Part shown: positions 10,283 to 23,064 of the stretch, piece after piece
How positions within the stretch are numbered: position 1 is the stretch's first letter
How the letters are laid out: each line of letters opens with the position of its first letter
Source: Costus lasius
Lineage: Eukaryota; Streptophyta; Magnoliopsida; Zingiberales; Costaceae
Reading direction: 5' to 3'
Length of the DNA stretch: 64,000 bases
Assembly (NCBI GenBank): GCA_027563935.2
Contig: CM050449.1
Location: 82,863,178-82,927,177, forward strand
The notes under the pieces: model-generated
What the model was told of the DNA's origin: nothing
Database searches by the model: none
The model's input: the letters and a program-made list of their open reading frames with translations, nothing else
Position numbers and translations under genes: made by a program

Positions 10283-12740
10283 CTAGAAGTTGAGGAATCT
10301 CAACCCCATATCTCTAGCGTGACCATCATGCTTCTGCTGCGCCAAAGCCTTGGTCAATGGGTCTGCCAGATTGTTCTCTGTGTCTACTCTGCTAATCTTG
10401 ACATCACCTCTGTCAATGATCTCTCTGATCAGGTGAAATCTTCTGAGTATGTCTTTGGATCTTTGATGAGACCGTGGTTCCTTGGCTTGTGCAATTGCTC
10501 CATTGTTGTCACAGTAGAGTTCAATGGGATCCATTGCACTAGGTACCACTTGAAGATCACATAAGAACTTCCTTATCCAAACAGCTTCCTTGGCTGCCTC
10601 AGAAGCAGCCACATACTCAGCTTCGGTTGTAGAATATGCTATGGTGGATTGCTTGAAGCTTTTCCAACATACAGCGCCTCCATTTATCTTGAACACATAG
10701 CCGGCCTGCGATCTAAAGTCGTCAGGGTCAGACTGGAACGATGCGTCAGTATAGCCCTGCATACTGAGCTCTTCCTGTCCCCCATAGACCAAGAACAAAT
10801 CCTTAGTTCTTCTCAGATACTTTAGGATGTTCTTTACAGCCACCCAGTGCTGTAGACCTGGATTGGATTGGTATCGGCTGGTAATGCTCACAACATATGC
10901 CACATCTGGTCTAGTACATAACATTGCATACATGATCGATCCTACTGCCGAAGCATAAGGAATTCGACTCATGTCATCCCTCTCAGCCTGTGTTGTAGGA
11001 CACTGGCTCTTTGAGAGAGTAAGGCCATGTCTCACTGGAAGGTATCCTTTCTTGGATTGCTCCATGTAGAACCTCTCCAGTACCTTATCAATGTAAGTAC
11101 TTTGACTAAGGGCCAAGAGCCTCTTGGATCTATCCCGGTAGATCCTCACGCCTAGAATATAGGCGGCCTCCCCTAAGTCTTTCATCTCGAAACACTTCCC
11201 CAACCATGTCTTCACAGCTTGAAGACTAGGGATGTCGTTTCCGATGAGCAGTATGTCATCAACATACAAGACCAGAAAAATTTCGAAGCTCCCACTGAAT
11301 TTTCTGTATACACAGGCGTCATCTTCGCTTTTGATAAAGCCATGATCTCTCACGGCCTCATCAAATCGAAGATTCCAACTTCGAGATGCTTGCTTTAATC
11401 CATAAATGGACCTCTTTAGCCTGCAGACCTTATTAGCCTCTACAGGATGGATGAAGCCATCAGGTTGTGTCATATACACATCCTCAGTCAGCTTCCCGTT
11501 AAGGAACGCTGTTTTTACATCCATCTGCCATATCTCATAGTCATGATATGCAGCTATAGCAATCAGAATCCGAATGGATTTAATCATGGCAACTGGCGAG
11601 AAGGTTTCATCATAGTCCACCCCGTTGACTTGTTTAAATCCTTTAGCTACTAGTCTACCCTTATAGGTAACTATTTTGCCATCCATGTCTGTCTTCTTCT
11701 TGAAGACCCATTTACACCCTATGGGTTTTACCCCATCAGGCAGCTCAACCAAATCCCAGACTTGGTTAGCCGACATGGAATCCATCTCAGATTTCATGGC
11801 GTCAAGCCATTTCTCGGACTCCGGTCCACTAACCGCCTCATCATAGGTTCTAGGTTCATCCTCAATGATGAAGATCCCATCGTGTTGGGTCGGTAGCGAC
11901 CCATACCTTTCAGGTGCACGACGAATTCTCCCAGACCTATGCGGGACCTGTGTTTGAGCCTCAGGTTGCCTAGCAACCGGTGCAGGTGGCTCAGATTCCA
12001 TCTCTTTGTCTTGTGCTTGCACTTGGACCTCATCCAAGTCAAACTTCCTCCCACTAACTTCTTTCATAAGAAATTCTTTCTCTAGAAAGACAGCACCCCG
12101 AGCAACAAAAACTTTGTTCTCGGTTGGGACATAGAAGTAGTATCCTTTAGTTTCCTTAGGATACCCCACAAACACACACTTATCAGATCTAGGTTCTAGC
12201 TTGCTAGAATCTTGACGTTTGACATAAGCCTCACATCCCCAGATCCTGATAAACGTGAGATTAGGGCGTCTTCCACTCCACACCTCGTATGGTATTTTGG
12301 AGACACTCTTAGATGGAACATTATTCAGTATCAGAGAAGCTGTTTCTAGTGCATGCCCCCAGAATGATGAAGGTAGAGTTGCATGACTCATCATGGATCG
12401 AACCATATCCAATAAAGTTCGATTTCTCCTTTCAGACACACCATTCCATTGAGGTGTTCCAGGAGGAGTGAGTTGGGATATGATCCCACACTCTCTCAGA
12501 TAGTCAAAGAACTCACCACTCAGGTATTCTCCACCTCGATCTGATCGAAGAGCTTTAATGGATCTTCCAAGCTGGTTCTCTACTTCATTCTTGAACTCCT
12601 TGAATTTCTTAAAGGATTCAGATTTATGTCTCATTAAGTAGACATAACCATACCTACTGAAGTCATCAGTAAAGGTAATGAAGTAGCTGTACCCTCCTCT
12701 GGCTTGTTTATTGAAGGGCCCACACACATCAGTATGTATG
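10283..12740 (-). pseudogene. Copia B pol, 5'-truncated (integrase to RNase H)
   Basis: About 819 codons with no stop, from the integrase core (IHTDVCGPF, DDFSRYG, RSDRGGEYLS) through reverse transcriptase (WQMDVKTAFLNG, YVDDILLIGND) and RNase H (GYTDASFQSD, YCDNNGAIA) to MGLRFLNF. The protein is clearly related to A, C and F but is a separate family. The open frame continues 27 codons past 12740, but that stretch is the antisense of C's gag. Gag, protease and the start of integrase are missing, so this is a fragment even though what remains is undamaged. Confidence 0.88.
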
Positions 12741-12745
12741 AGAGC
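12735..12745. other. Head-to-head junction of copia B and copia C
   Basis: Left of here the minus strand encodes integrase of B; right of here the plus strand encodes gag of C from SPVGAH onward. The exact breakpoint is blurred by a few shared bases (GAG). There is no LTR, primer site or duplication at the join. Confidence 0.8.
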
Positions 12746-15700
12746 CCAGTGGGAGCTCACGTGCTCAAGATGATTGGGCACAAGGAGGCTCTGGAGAAAC
12801 TGGGGCATACCATCAACCAGGAGCTTGCTGTAGACATTATTCTGTAGTCTCTCCCGCCCTCTTTCGATGCGTTCATTATTAACTTTAATATGAACAAAAT
12901 CGATTGTACTCCGGCAGAGCTGCTGAATATGCTCTTGACTACTGAGGAGACTCTGAAGGGAAAGCCTTCAACCTCTGTCTTAATGGTTCCTTCTAGGAAC
13001 AAGAAGAAGGGGAAGAAGGGCAAAGCCCCTGTCAAGAACTACAGTAAGGCTCTGAAACAGAAGGTTAAGCGGTCAAAGGACAACAGGTGTTTCCACTGTG
13101 GCCAGCTGGGTCACTGGAAAAAGGACTGTAAAGCGCTCCAAGGAGATAAGAGGGGAAGCATCGCTTCTGGCTCAGGTATATACGTGACGGAAGTCATGGT
13201 TTCATCTTCTTCTATTTCATGGGTGTTGGACACTGCATGTGGAGTTCACATTTGTTCAAATGTACAGGAACTCAAGAGAAGAAGACAGGTGGGACAGTAT
13301 GAGGTGGACCTACGAGTTGGAAACGGGGCACGGGTTGCTGCTGTTGCTGTAGGGGATTATTACATCTCATTACCATCTGGCATTGTATTAGAATTAAACA
13401 ATTGTTATTTTGTACCCAGTATTACCAAAAATATTATCTCTATTCCTGCTCTTGTCAGGAAAGGGTTTTCCTTTGAATGCAAGATTTCAAAGTGTTATCT
13501 TACTCTTGATAATATTGTTTATGCTACTGGTTCAATTAACAATGGGTTATTCATGTTGGACATGGAATATTCTATACAAAACATTGATAATAAGAAAGCC
13601 AAGTATGCTGATGACAGCACCTTGCTATGGCATAGTCGTTTAGGCCATATTAACAAGAAGCGCATTAAGCGGTTGCATGATCATGGACTGCTGGGATCAT
13701 TCTCCTATGAGGAGATTGATACATGCAAAGCTTGTTTAATGGGTAAAATGACGAAGTCACCTTTTCCTCATAAAGGTCAAAGGGCTTCAGGTTTACTTGA
13801 CCTTATACACAGTGATGTGTGTGGGCCATTTAGTAAACATGCCAGAGGTGGCTATTCGTACTTCATTACCTTTACTGATGATTTCAGTAGATATGGGTAT
13901 GTCTATCTGATGAGACATAAAAGTGAATCTTTTGACAAGTTCAAAGAGTTCAAAAATGAAGTACAGAATCAGCTAGGCCGAAATATCAAGGCACTTCGTT
14001 CTGATCGAGGTGGAGAATACTTGAGTCATGCGTTTACTGACTATCTAAAAGAGTGTGGGATTATCTCACAGCTCACTCCGCCAGGAACACCGCAATGGAA
14101 TGGTGTGTCCGAGAAGAGGAACAGAACCTTACTGGATATGGTTCGTTCTATGATGAGTCAGGCTACTCTACCTTACTCCTTTTGGGGTTTTGCACTGGAA
14201 ACAGCTGCAAAGGTACTAAACCGAGTGCCATCCAAGGCTGTTTCAAAGACTCCATATGAGTTATGGTATGGGAAACAGCCTAGCTTGACATTTATCAGGA
14301 TCTGGGGTTGCGAGGCTTATATCAAAAAGCTCGCCTCTGGGAAACTAGAGAGCAGATCTGAGAAATGTATCTTTGTCGGATACCCTAAGGAAACTAAGGG
14401 TTATTATTTCTACGATCTCAAAGAGAACAAGGTATTTGTTGCTCGGACGACCATCTTTCTTGAGAAGGAATTTCTTCTGCAAGAGGCCAGTGGGAGAGAA
14501 ATAAAGCTGGATGAGAATCCAGAGAAAGGGCAAAGTAGTCAAGCACAGTTGGATGAGCCTGAGCCAGTTGAGCAGGTTATTGAACAACCTGAGGCTCAGA
14601 TATCACGGGAACCGCGAAGATCGGGAAGGATCCGTCATCAGCCTGAGCGCTATGACGGAGTCTACATCATTGATAATGATGAACCCCTCACTTATGCGGA
14701 TGCGGTCAGTGGACCGGAGTCAGCTAGATGGCTTGAAGCTATGCGAGCCGAGATGGACTCCATGTCAGATAACCAAGTCTGGGATTTGGTTGATCCGCCT
14801 CCGGGAGTTATCCCTATAGGCTGTAAATGGATCTTCAAGAAGAAGATTGACATGGATGGTAACGTGGTTACCTATAAAGGCAGGCTAGTTGCGAAAGGTT
14901 TCAAACAAATCTACGGGATAGATTATGATGAAACTTTCTCTCCTGTAGCCATGTTTAAGTCTATTCGGATTCTTTTCGCGATAGCTGCATATTATGATTA
15001 TGAGATCTGGCAAATGGATGTGAAGACCGCTTTCCTTAATGGAAATCTGGATGAGGATGTGTATATGACACAACCAGAAGGTTTCACTAATCCATCAGAT
15101 CGTCATAAAATATGCAAGTTAAAGAAGTCCATTTATGGACTTAAACAAGCATCTAGAAGCTGGAATATTCGTTTTGATGAATCAATCTCTGAGTTTGGTT
15201 TCATCAAGAATGAAGATGACCCGTGTGTATATAAGAGGTTTAGTGGGAGCGTAATTACATTCCTAGTCCTCTACGTCGATGATATCTTAATCATTGGAAA
15301 CGATATTCCTGAACTGCATGCTGTTAAAGCATGGTTAGAAAAATGTTTTCAGATGAAAGATCTAGGAGAAGCAGCCTATGTATTAGGTGTGAAGATCTAC
15401 AGGGATAGATCTAAGAGGCTTCTCGGGCTGTGCCAGAGTACTTACATCGATAAAGTCCTGGAGAGATTTCATTTAGAGAATTCTAAAAGAGGATATCTTC
15501 CAGTCAGACATGGTCTGAATCTTTCAAAGAGTCAGTGTCCACAAACACAGACTGAGAAAGATGAAATGGACAATACGCCTTATGCTTCGGCTATTGGGTC
15601 CATTATGTATGCGATGTTGTGTACTCGCCCAGACGTCGCTTACGGGTTAAGCGTGACCAGTCGATTCCAAAGTAATCCAGGTTTGGCGCACTGGATTGCG

Positions 15701-16279
15701 GTCAAGAACATTTTAAAATATCTGCGGAGGACCAAAGATATGTTCTTGATATATGGTGGTCAGGAAGAACTCAGTATAGAAGGATATACTGACGCTTCGT
15801 TCTAGTCGGACCAGGATGATTTCCGATCGCAATCAGGCTATGTTTTTAGCTTGAATGGTGGAGCAGTGGTGTGGAAGAGTTTCAAACAGTCTACTGTTGC
15901 TGATTCCACAACAGAAGCCGAGTATGTTGCAGCCTCGGAAGCATCCAAGGAGGCAGTGTGGATTCGTAAGTTCATTCAGGAACTTGGTGTCGTTCCTTCG
16001 AGTGCAGATCCTTTGGTTATCTTCTGTGATAACACTGGAGCTATAGCACAAGCAAAGGAACCACGGTCGCACCAGAAGTCCAAGCACATACAGAGACGGT
16101 TTCACTTGATCCGGGAGATCATTGATCGTGGTGAGATCAAAATCTGCAAGGTTCATACAGATGACAATCTGGCTGACCCGCTTACCAAGCCTCTGGCTGA
16201 CCCGCTTACCAAGCCTCTGGCGCAGCAGAAGCATGTGAAGCACTGTAATAATATGGGTTTGAGATTTCTCAACCATTAG
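12743..16279 (+). pseudogene. Copia C gag-pol, 5'-truncated with two stops
   Basis: Same family as A and F. The frame starts in the second half of gag and runs through zinc knuckle, protease, integrase, reverse transcriptase and RNase H to the terminal stop. Two TAG codons interrupt it, at 12845-12847 and 15803-15805; both are CAG in F. A 24-bp tandem duplication at 16171-16218 repeats LADPLTKP near the end of RNase H. The N-terminal part of gag, the leader and the 5' LTR are absent because of the junction with B. Confidence 0.92.
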
Positions 16280-16299
16280 ATTAAGTGCAAGTGGGAGAT

Positions 16300-18002
16300 T
16301 GTTGGGGTATGCCCTTAAGGCTAATGTTTGAGGCCTTGGGATTGTAACAGTATCATGTATAAACTCTTTTGTTCATAAAGGCAATGGTTATTATTCAGGT
16401 TGTTACATCATCTGCTGCAATGTGTGTTCTTCTGAATAATGTCTCAAAGCTGTTCAGCTAGGCTGACATGCTATATGTCCTTAGTCGAGATATCTTGGTG
16501 AACATGAGACAGCCTTGATATGATTGAGACTAATATGTGTTCTAATCTTATAGGATGCTTTGAGCATGGAATAAGATGTAGACTCATGGGTACATTGGAT
16601 GTACTGGACAGACCCTACTAGGATATTCAATTGCTTGTCACAATGTGAATAATCCTTGTTTGCAACAAGTGGCACATGTCCTCTGACTTGAGATCACTTG
16701 TGTTTCTAAATGATGATTGTCATTGTTTTGAGATAGTTCAATATCATTTGAAACATAATGGTTATAGACTATCTTGGATAATGATCATGAGTCAGGTTAG
16801 GGCACTAGTGATAGATACAGGATTACCGTCTCCTTGTTTAAGGAGTGTGATGTTCTAAAGGGGCCCCCCCTGAATGAGATGATTGAGAATAGTGTATGGC
16901 CATACCCTGATGACTATGTTCATCTGATCTAATCATGCTCATCATATTGGAGCTACAGGCTTGACATGCTTGTCCAATAAGAACATCTAGTGGCAAAGGA
17001 AACATGTATGCTTAGTGAAGTGGATTCACACTTGTGCTGTGGTTTGGGTGTAGTCTTGGAAGACTCTTTCCTTTATATTGGGAGACAGTGATGTGTTGCT
17101 AGATACCCCTCACTGATCGTGATAACGAAAGTTATCGTTACCGACATTTAAAGGAAACCCTCAGGGTCACACAATTTGATGATATGGCTTACTTAAGTCA
17201 GATCGTGTGGACTGAATTGTTTGGGTTCAGTCTGAAGGGATTTGATCTCTGATTATAAGTGAGATTTGGTCTGATCATGTTTGATTGATTAGGGCTTGAG
17301 ATCGGTAAGCTTCGATCGAGAGATTTGATGCTAGATCGGTGAGATCAAGAGCATCAAGAGATCAACGGTTAGATCTTGAACCTTTAGGGTTTATTGTGAT
17401 CTAGACCATATGGCTTGGGTTAATTGGTCTTGGACCAAACCGACATTGAACCGGCTCATGAATGAGCGCATGGTTCATGGGAGATGAGTTAAGCGCTTGG
17501 TTCACTTAAGGGTGAACGCTTGAGCCTTGACTACTTTCCATTTTGGGAATTCGGTTTCCAAATGGATTGTATGTAACGCCTCCACATTAGTGTGGGAGGT
17601 TACTCTCTCGCCGAACTCTCTCTTGTGTAGGTTTCTCCATCTTTCGGTGGAGAGCGCTTGACGAAAAGAAGAGAAGGAAGTCTCGGCCAAGCTTGATCTC
17701 TCATCATCCTCACGCGACAAGGACCCTTTGAAGCACTTTGCTAGCACAAAGGATTCAAAGGAGCAAGCCATCTTCATTTGTTGTGTGCGTCACCTTTGGA
17801 GAAGGAGCACTTGCGTCTTTGCTTCCAAGGCACCATCCATTCGATGGCATTGGTATGATCTCCTTCTTGATCTATTCAATCTATCAAAGTTGATCATATG
17901 AGCATAAAAGCGATTGTGTTGTTGAAACCCTAGCAAAACATGCATGCGCCCCCTAAATTAGGGTTTCATCTGCTTGCGCTCCCCCTTGAAGGGGACTCTT
18001 CA
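16300..18002 (+). repeat. 3' LTR of copia C (about 1.70 kb)
   Basis: Follows a polypurine tract at 16281-16299, starts TGTTGGGG and ends CTCTTCA. Its 5' half is close to the LTRs of A and F, but the last 600 bp differ strongly, as also in F. The sequence to the right is part of an unrelated minus-strand LTR, so C ends inside D. Confidence 0.85.
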
Positions 18003-18314
18003 CACACCAATAGTCATAGTTTCACAGCAGGTCGATCCAGTTCATCTTGCTCGATGCACCTATATCTGCGTTGATGCTCATCATCTAACCAGCCTATATA
18101 CTAGTTTCACATGCACTAAGGCTATCCCCTATCCACCAAGGTACTTCGACAAGGGACTAATTTATAGGATTGAGTAATATTAATATCTAGGGACATTATC
18201 ATTGTTATCTAATATATCAACATAGACATAACGATCAACATGATAACAACATTTGTATTTATTTAATGAATGAAATTACATAGTACAATTGGTCTTCAGG
18301 CATACACACAAACA
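18003..18314 (-). repeat. Partial LTR of older copia D
   Basis: On the minus strand this begins TGTTTGTGTGTATGCC at 18314, next to a polypurine-like tract at 18315-18335, and resembles the start of the B-family LTR. Only about 310 bp remain before C begins. Confidence 0.65.
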
Positions 18315-18339
18315 AACTCACACTTGCATTAAGACCAAT

Positions 18340-18805
18340 TATTATTGAGATATTTCAATCTCATGTCTCTAGTATGACTTTTCAAGCTTGTACTACGCTA
18401 GAGGCTTGGTCAGTGGGTCTGCCAAATTGTTATCTGTGTGTACGTTACATATCTGTACATCACCCCTATCCACAATCTCTCTAATAAGGTAATATCACTA
18501 TAGTATATGCTTAGATATCTGGTGAGATTGTGGTTCCTTTGCCTCAGCTATTACTCCATTGTTGTCACAATAGAGCTGGATGAGTTTTATAGCACTAGGA
18601 ACCTCACCAAGTTCACTTATGAACTTTTTGATCCACACTAATTCTTTGGCTGTCTCAGAAGCTACAGCATACTCAGTCTCTATTGTAAAATCTGCCATAG
18701 TGGATTACTTAAAGCTCTTCCAACTCATGGCACCACCATTTAGGTAAAACACATAACCAAATTGTGATCTATAGTCATTAGGGTTCAACTGGAATGAGGC
18801 ACTAA
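18340..18805 (-). pseudogene. Copia D RNase H fragment
   Basis: The minus strand encodes RNase H with ETEYAVASETAKELVWIKKF and LYCDNNGVIAEAKEP, similar to B but more diverged and with stops outside 18498-18698. Homology to B ends near 18805. This is the 3' end of a pol, next to its own LTR. Confidence 0.75.
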
Positions 18806-18829
18806 CATTTAGGAAAAATACAATTAGCA

Positions 18830-19860
18830 CCACCAATTGTATTCATGCATTTGAATAATAAAGACATTGTCATTATCTTGTTGATTGTTATGCCTAATCG
18901 ATGTGTAGGATAACATGATAGTGTCTCTAAAGATTGATCATATTCAATCTTATAATTTAGTCCCTAATCAAAATACCTTAGTGGATAAAGGACAATTTTG
19001 ATACATATGAGACTAGTATGTAGGCTAGTTGGAAGCTAGGTATCAATGTAAACATATAGGTATATCAAGTGATGGATGTATTAGACTGACCAGTCATAAA
19101 GCTATGACTTGATGGGCATAAGTCAAGTTCACAAGTGATAGAAGATGCATTGGTTCTTAAACTTAAGGTCAATGGCACTCAGGTATGATGAATGATATAC
19201 TTTGATACAGCTAACTACTTCTATGAAGCCAAGGAGTCATAATAGCTATTATTGGGCATATCATAAGTCATACATAAAGTACAAGTGATCAATAAAAGAT
19301 TTACCCCTTTGTTCTAAAAGGAAGTATGATAATCTAGAAATCTCTCCTATGGATATATGACTAAGATTATATGACCATACCCAGAAGACAATGTTCTCTT
19401 GCTTGAGTCACCTCACATAATTGGAATAGCAAGTGTGACACAGTTGTCCAGTCTAGGGTTATCAGCAAGCAAAGGGATATATTGCACATAAAAAAAACTT
19501 TGTTACTAGCTTGGGGTTGTCGGCTAATAATATTTTCCTATGACTTGGGTAGTATTTATGTGTTGTTAGATATCTCTCACTACTTGTGATAACATATCCA
19601 GTTCATTACTTACAACGTCATAAGGGACCTATAGGGTCACATACATAAACATTTGAAGGTTACATTAGATAGATAGTCTTAGATTGAATTATGGATTAAT
19701 TCGAGTCCGTTTGAGATATTAGAGATATCAAATCAAGGTAGGATCGAATAAACAGGTCACATAGTTCGATATGCAATGAGAATGGGGCTAGTTACCTATT
19801 TAATGTGATTTGGATGAGTTAATTAGGCTTTAGGTTCAATAAGAATGTAGTCATTTGATA
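18830..19860 (+). repeat. Diverged family-2 LTR, plus orientation
   Basis: It follows the order of the LTR at 59007-60730: a spaced GTCATTATC start, a tract about stepwise-similar dinucleotide order, GATGCATTG, ATGACCATACCCAG and the TTATCACT region. Many substitutions show it is old. It is interrupted at 19861 by the gypsy LTR and probably resumes at 43624. Confidence 0.55.
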
Positions 19861-21315
19861 TGTCCGCAAGTGCACGAATAAATCGAAGTAATAAAAATAT
19901 CGATCCCACAGAGACCAATGACCAAGTACTGACTTATCTTAGGATCGTTAGCTAGATAATATGAAAAAGAGTTTAATTTTTGTAAAAGAGAAAATGAAAA
20001 TATGAATGGGTTGCAATCAAATTATGGTTAATTAGGACTTCGGGCTCACCACACTATGTTTCATGACTTGTTATAATTAAAATATCTTAAGAAGGATGTA
20101 CTGTGTTGAAGGGGATTTATCCGCATGTACAGATTGCCCCCTCTCAGCAGTACAATCTGGTGTTTATCTGAATTAACCCCCTACTCTCGTGGTTGTTAAC
20201 TCAAGATAAACTCAATGGGTTCTTGATAAATCTAAGAAATCCCTCAAGCCGATTCAAACTACTCTTGTGTTCGAATCAACTTGTTCAAAAACTATAGATC
20301 TGACGTCGCAATTCACTTTTCAGTACTTCTTGCGACGTCTCTAAGCATGCAAATTATGGCCAGTAATCAACATGTAATAAGCATAACAATAATTGAATCT
20401 AACATAAGTAAATTACTTCATAAGAAAGAAATCAATGATTAAGTCATGAAAACAAAGAGGGCTACACCTCAATCCTGAAGAAGAAGTTACACTAGCATGG
20501 TGTTCATGTTCATGTTGTAAAGATCCATATTTTGATTACAAAATTGGTAAATAAAAATATAAATCAACAAGGAGGATGTAGTATGATTCTCCCTCGTGAA
20601 GGTCGACACCAATCGGCCAGAAAAACAGAATTTTTTCGATGAAGAAACGCCTCCCGCTGCTGGTTGCCCTAGTTTTTGCCCTTTTGTCGATTTTGCCTTC
20701 AATCCTTGCCCTCAATAATTGCTCCATATGTTGCTTAAATAGTTCCCTATCTTCTAATTAGGGTTTCTCCAAAATTTGGCAAAAAACGGATTGAATCAGA
20801 TGAGAAACAGAGTCAAAACCGAAACTGGCGGACAAAATTACGACCATAAAAATTTTCACGGGCGGCCATATTTTTTCTATTCAATTCTTGGTTTTAGAAT
20901 TACGGCCGTGAAATATTTCACACCCGGGCCATGAAACTTTCTATAGGATATCTGATATGGCCTTGATGAAATTTACGGGTAGGGCCGTAATTTCTTCCGT
21001 ATGTTCAAAAAATATGGCCGTGAAATATTTCATGAGGGGGGGGGGGGGGAGGGGCATATTTTTCTAAACAAGCTCCGATTTGCATGAAATTTTATGGGCA
21101 GCTTCGTCTTGAATTATACTATTCAACCATATGCTTGGATTAATCAAAATCTACCAATTCGTGGACGTTTTCACCTAAAATATGTCGAAAGTGAAGAAAG
21201 ATGAAGATCCGAACAAACAAAGAGATTTAAGCCAAAATATGTGAAAAAATGATAGAAAAGAGAGATAATTGATAGTAAAATTATACTAAAAATACTATGT
21301 AAATGCATGTCATCA
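19861..21315 (-). repeat. 3' LTR of gypsy E (1455 bp)
   Basis: On the plus strand it runs from TGTCCGCAAGTGCACG to ATGCATGTCATCA, so on the minus strand it is TGATGACATG...GGACA. It repeats at 42153-43623. On its internal side the minus strand reads CAAAAGTTTAAGTCTGGG directly before the TGATGAC, which is the usual Athila/Tat polypurine arrangement. It contains a poly-G tract near 21038-21049 and A/T-rich repeats of GGCCGTGAAATATTTCA. Confidence 0.85.
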
Positions 21316-22584
21316 AATATCCCAGACTTAAACTTTTGCTTGTCCTCAAGTAAATAAATAAACTAAAGAATAATGCTGAGTATGGAAAAAATAACTCACT
21401 CATGAAAAATAAACTTCCAAAATATAATCACTCATTAAAGATTTCCAACTCATGTCACAAAAGATTCTAGAGAAATAAATTGCATTCAGAATTTAATCCT
21501 TAAGATTCACAATCCAAAACAAATAAAATTTGCAACTTGCATAATAATCTGAATCTGAATCTCATGAGTTCACCTTGTATCCAATTCAACACTATAATGT
21601 TTTTGTTTACAGGAATAAGACCTCCAAAATTCTTTTCTGTATTTATTTTTGACATTCTCTAAATCGATTACCACCTTTTTTCTGGTGACGAATTTAGAGT
21701 ACACCGACCACATAGCCGATGTAATTGAACTCATATCTTTAAGCTAGCAGAGTTGTGACTCATAGCCAAAGATAGCAGAGTTAATGTCAAAATCTTTTCT
21801 TGGCATGTACCCACATAGATACATACTTTTATTTCCTCTCTCTCTTTTTTTTTTATTTTTTTTAGACTTCAACTCATGTCTTCGGTACCACTACCAATTT
21901 TTCGCAGTGCCAAGTAGAGGAGTCCCTTTTTTTTCTAATTTTTGGATTCTTTCTTTCCAACAAATAACACAATAGACCAAACATATACAAGGTTAATCAA
22001 TCAATGTCAATTCAAGAAAATCATACACATTACTCACCTTATTTGAAAAGGAAGTTTCACTCTCGAATCACAGTCCTTAAACAATCTACTTACCAGAATC
22101 TTATGATCAATAGCAGAAGATCAAATATGAGGATATATATCAAGGAAATAAATTTAACACATAGAGTAATTAATCCATTCAAGCATTGGTATATGATCAT
22201 CTACAGCATAAATCATCAACAATATAGAACCACACATTATCATCAATAGAATCATGCATTAGAAAATTCATATAATATGAGTGCAATCCAAAATGAGCAT
22301 AGCGTCTGCTAATCAAAATACATCTAGACATACGTATGACATCATACCACAAATCAAAGAGTCAAGTCAAATACAATATCCATGAAACAAAATAAAATAT
22401 CCTCCCCTACATAAAGAATGCATCATCCTCGATGCAATTAACAGGGAATAAGAGCATAGGTGAAGGGATACTCACAATGCACTAGTTGTCCGTACTATCG
22501 CCCGAACTGCTCTCCTCGCCAGAGCTGTCGTCCTCCTTGTAAATGTATCACAAAGCTCCTACACAAAATATAGATAATGATCAA
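21316..22584 (-). other. 3' noncoding region of gypsy E
   Basis: No coding frame of substance. The polypurine side (21316-21360) is followed by about 1.2 kb of A/T-rich sequence, the usual long untranslated 3' region of these elements. It is cut by copia F at 22590 and continues at 32573. Confidence 0.65.
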
Positions 22585-22589
22585 AGGGG
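22585..22589. repeat. Target site duplication of copia F, left (AGGGG)
   Basis: AGGGG stands before the first TG of F and again at 32568-32572 after its last CA. Five bases is the normal duplication for copia integration. Confidence 0.9.
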
Positions 22590-23064
22590 TGTTGGGGGTA
22601 TGCCCTTAAGGCTAATGTTTGAGGCCTTGGGATTCTTTCAGTATCATGTATAAACTCTTATGTTTATAAAGGCAATGGTTGTTATTCAGTTTGTTACATT
22701 GTCTGCTGCAATAAGTGTGCTTCTGAATAATGTCTCAAAGCTGTTCAGCTAGGCTGACATGCTATATGTCCTTAGTCGAGATATCTTGGTGAACATGAGA
22801 CAGCCTTGATATGATTGAGACTAATATGTGTTCTAATCTTATAGGATGCTTCGAGCATGGAATAAGATGTAGACTCATGGGTACATTGGATGTACTGGAC
22901 AGACCCTACTAGGATATTCAATTGCTTGTCACAATGTGAATAATCCTTGTTTGCAACAAGTGGCACATGTCCTCTGACTTGAGATCACTTGTGTTTCTAA
23001 ATGATGATTGTCATTGTTTTGAGGTAGTTCAATATCATTTGAAACATAATGGTTATAGACTATC
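22590..23064 (+). repeat. LTR fragment of F, variant alpha (475 bp)
   Basis: Matches the 3' LTR at 30896 onward in its diagnostic bases (TGTTGGGGGT, GGGATTCTTTCAG, ACATGCTATATGTCC). It breaks off after TATAGACTATC, where the next LTR begins. Confidence 0.9.

Noticed and set aside
12741..12808. Extra N-terminal residues of the B polyprotein
   Set aside because: The stretch is the exact antisense of C gag, so the open frame past 12740 is accidental.
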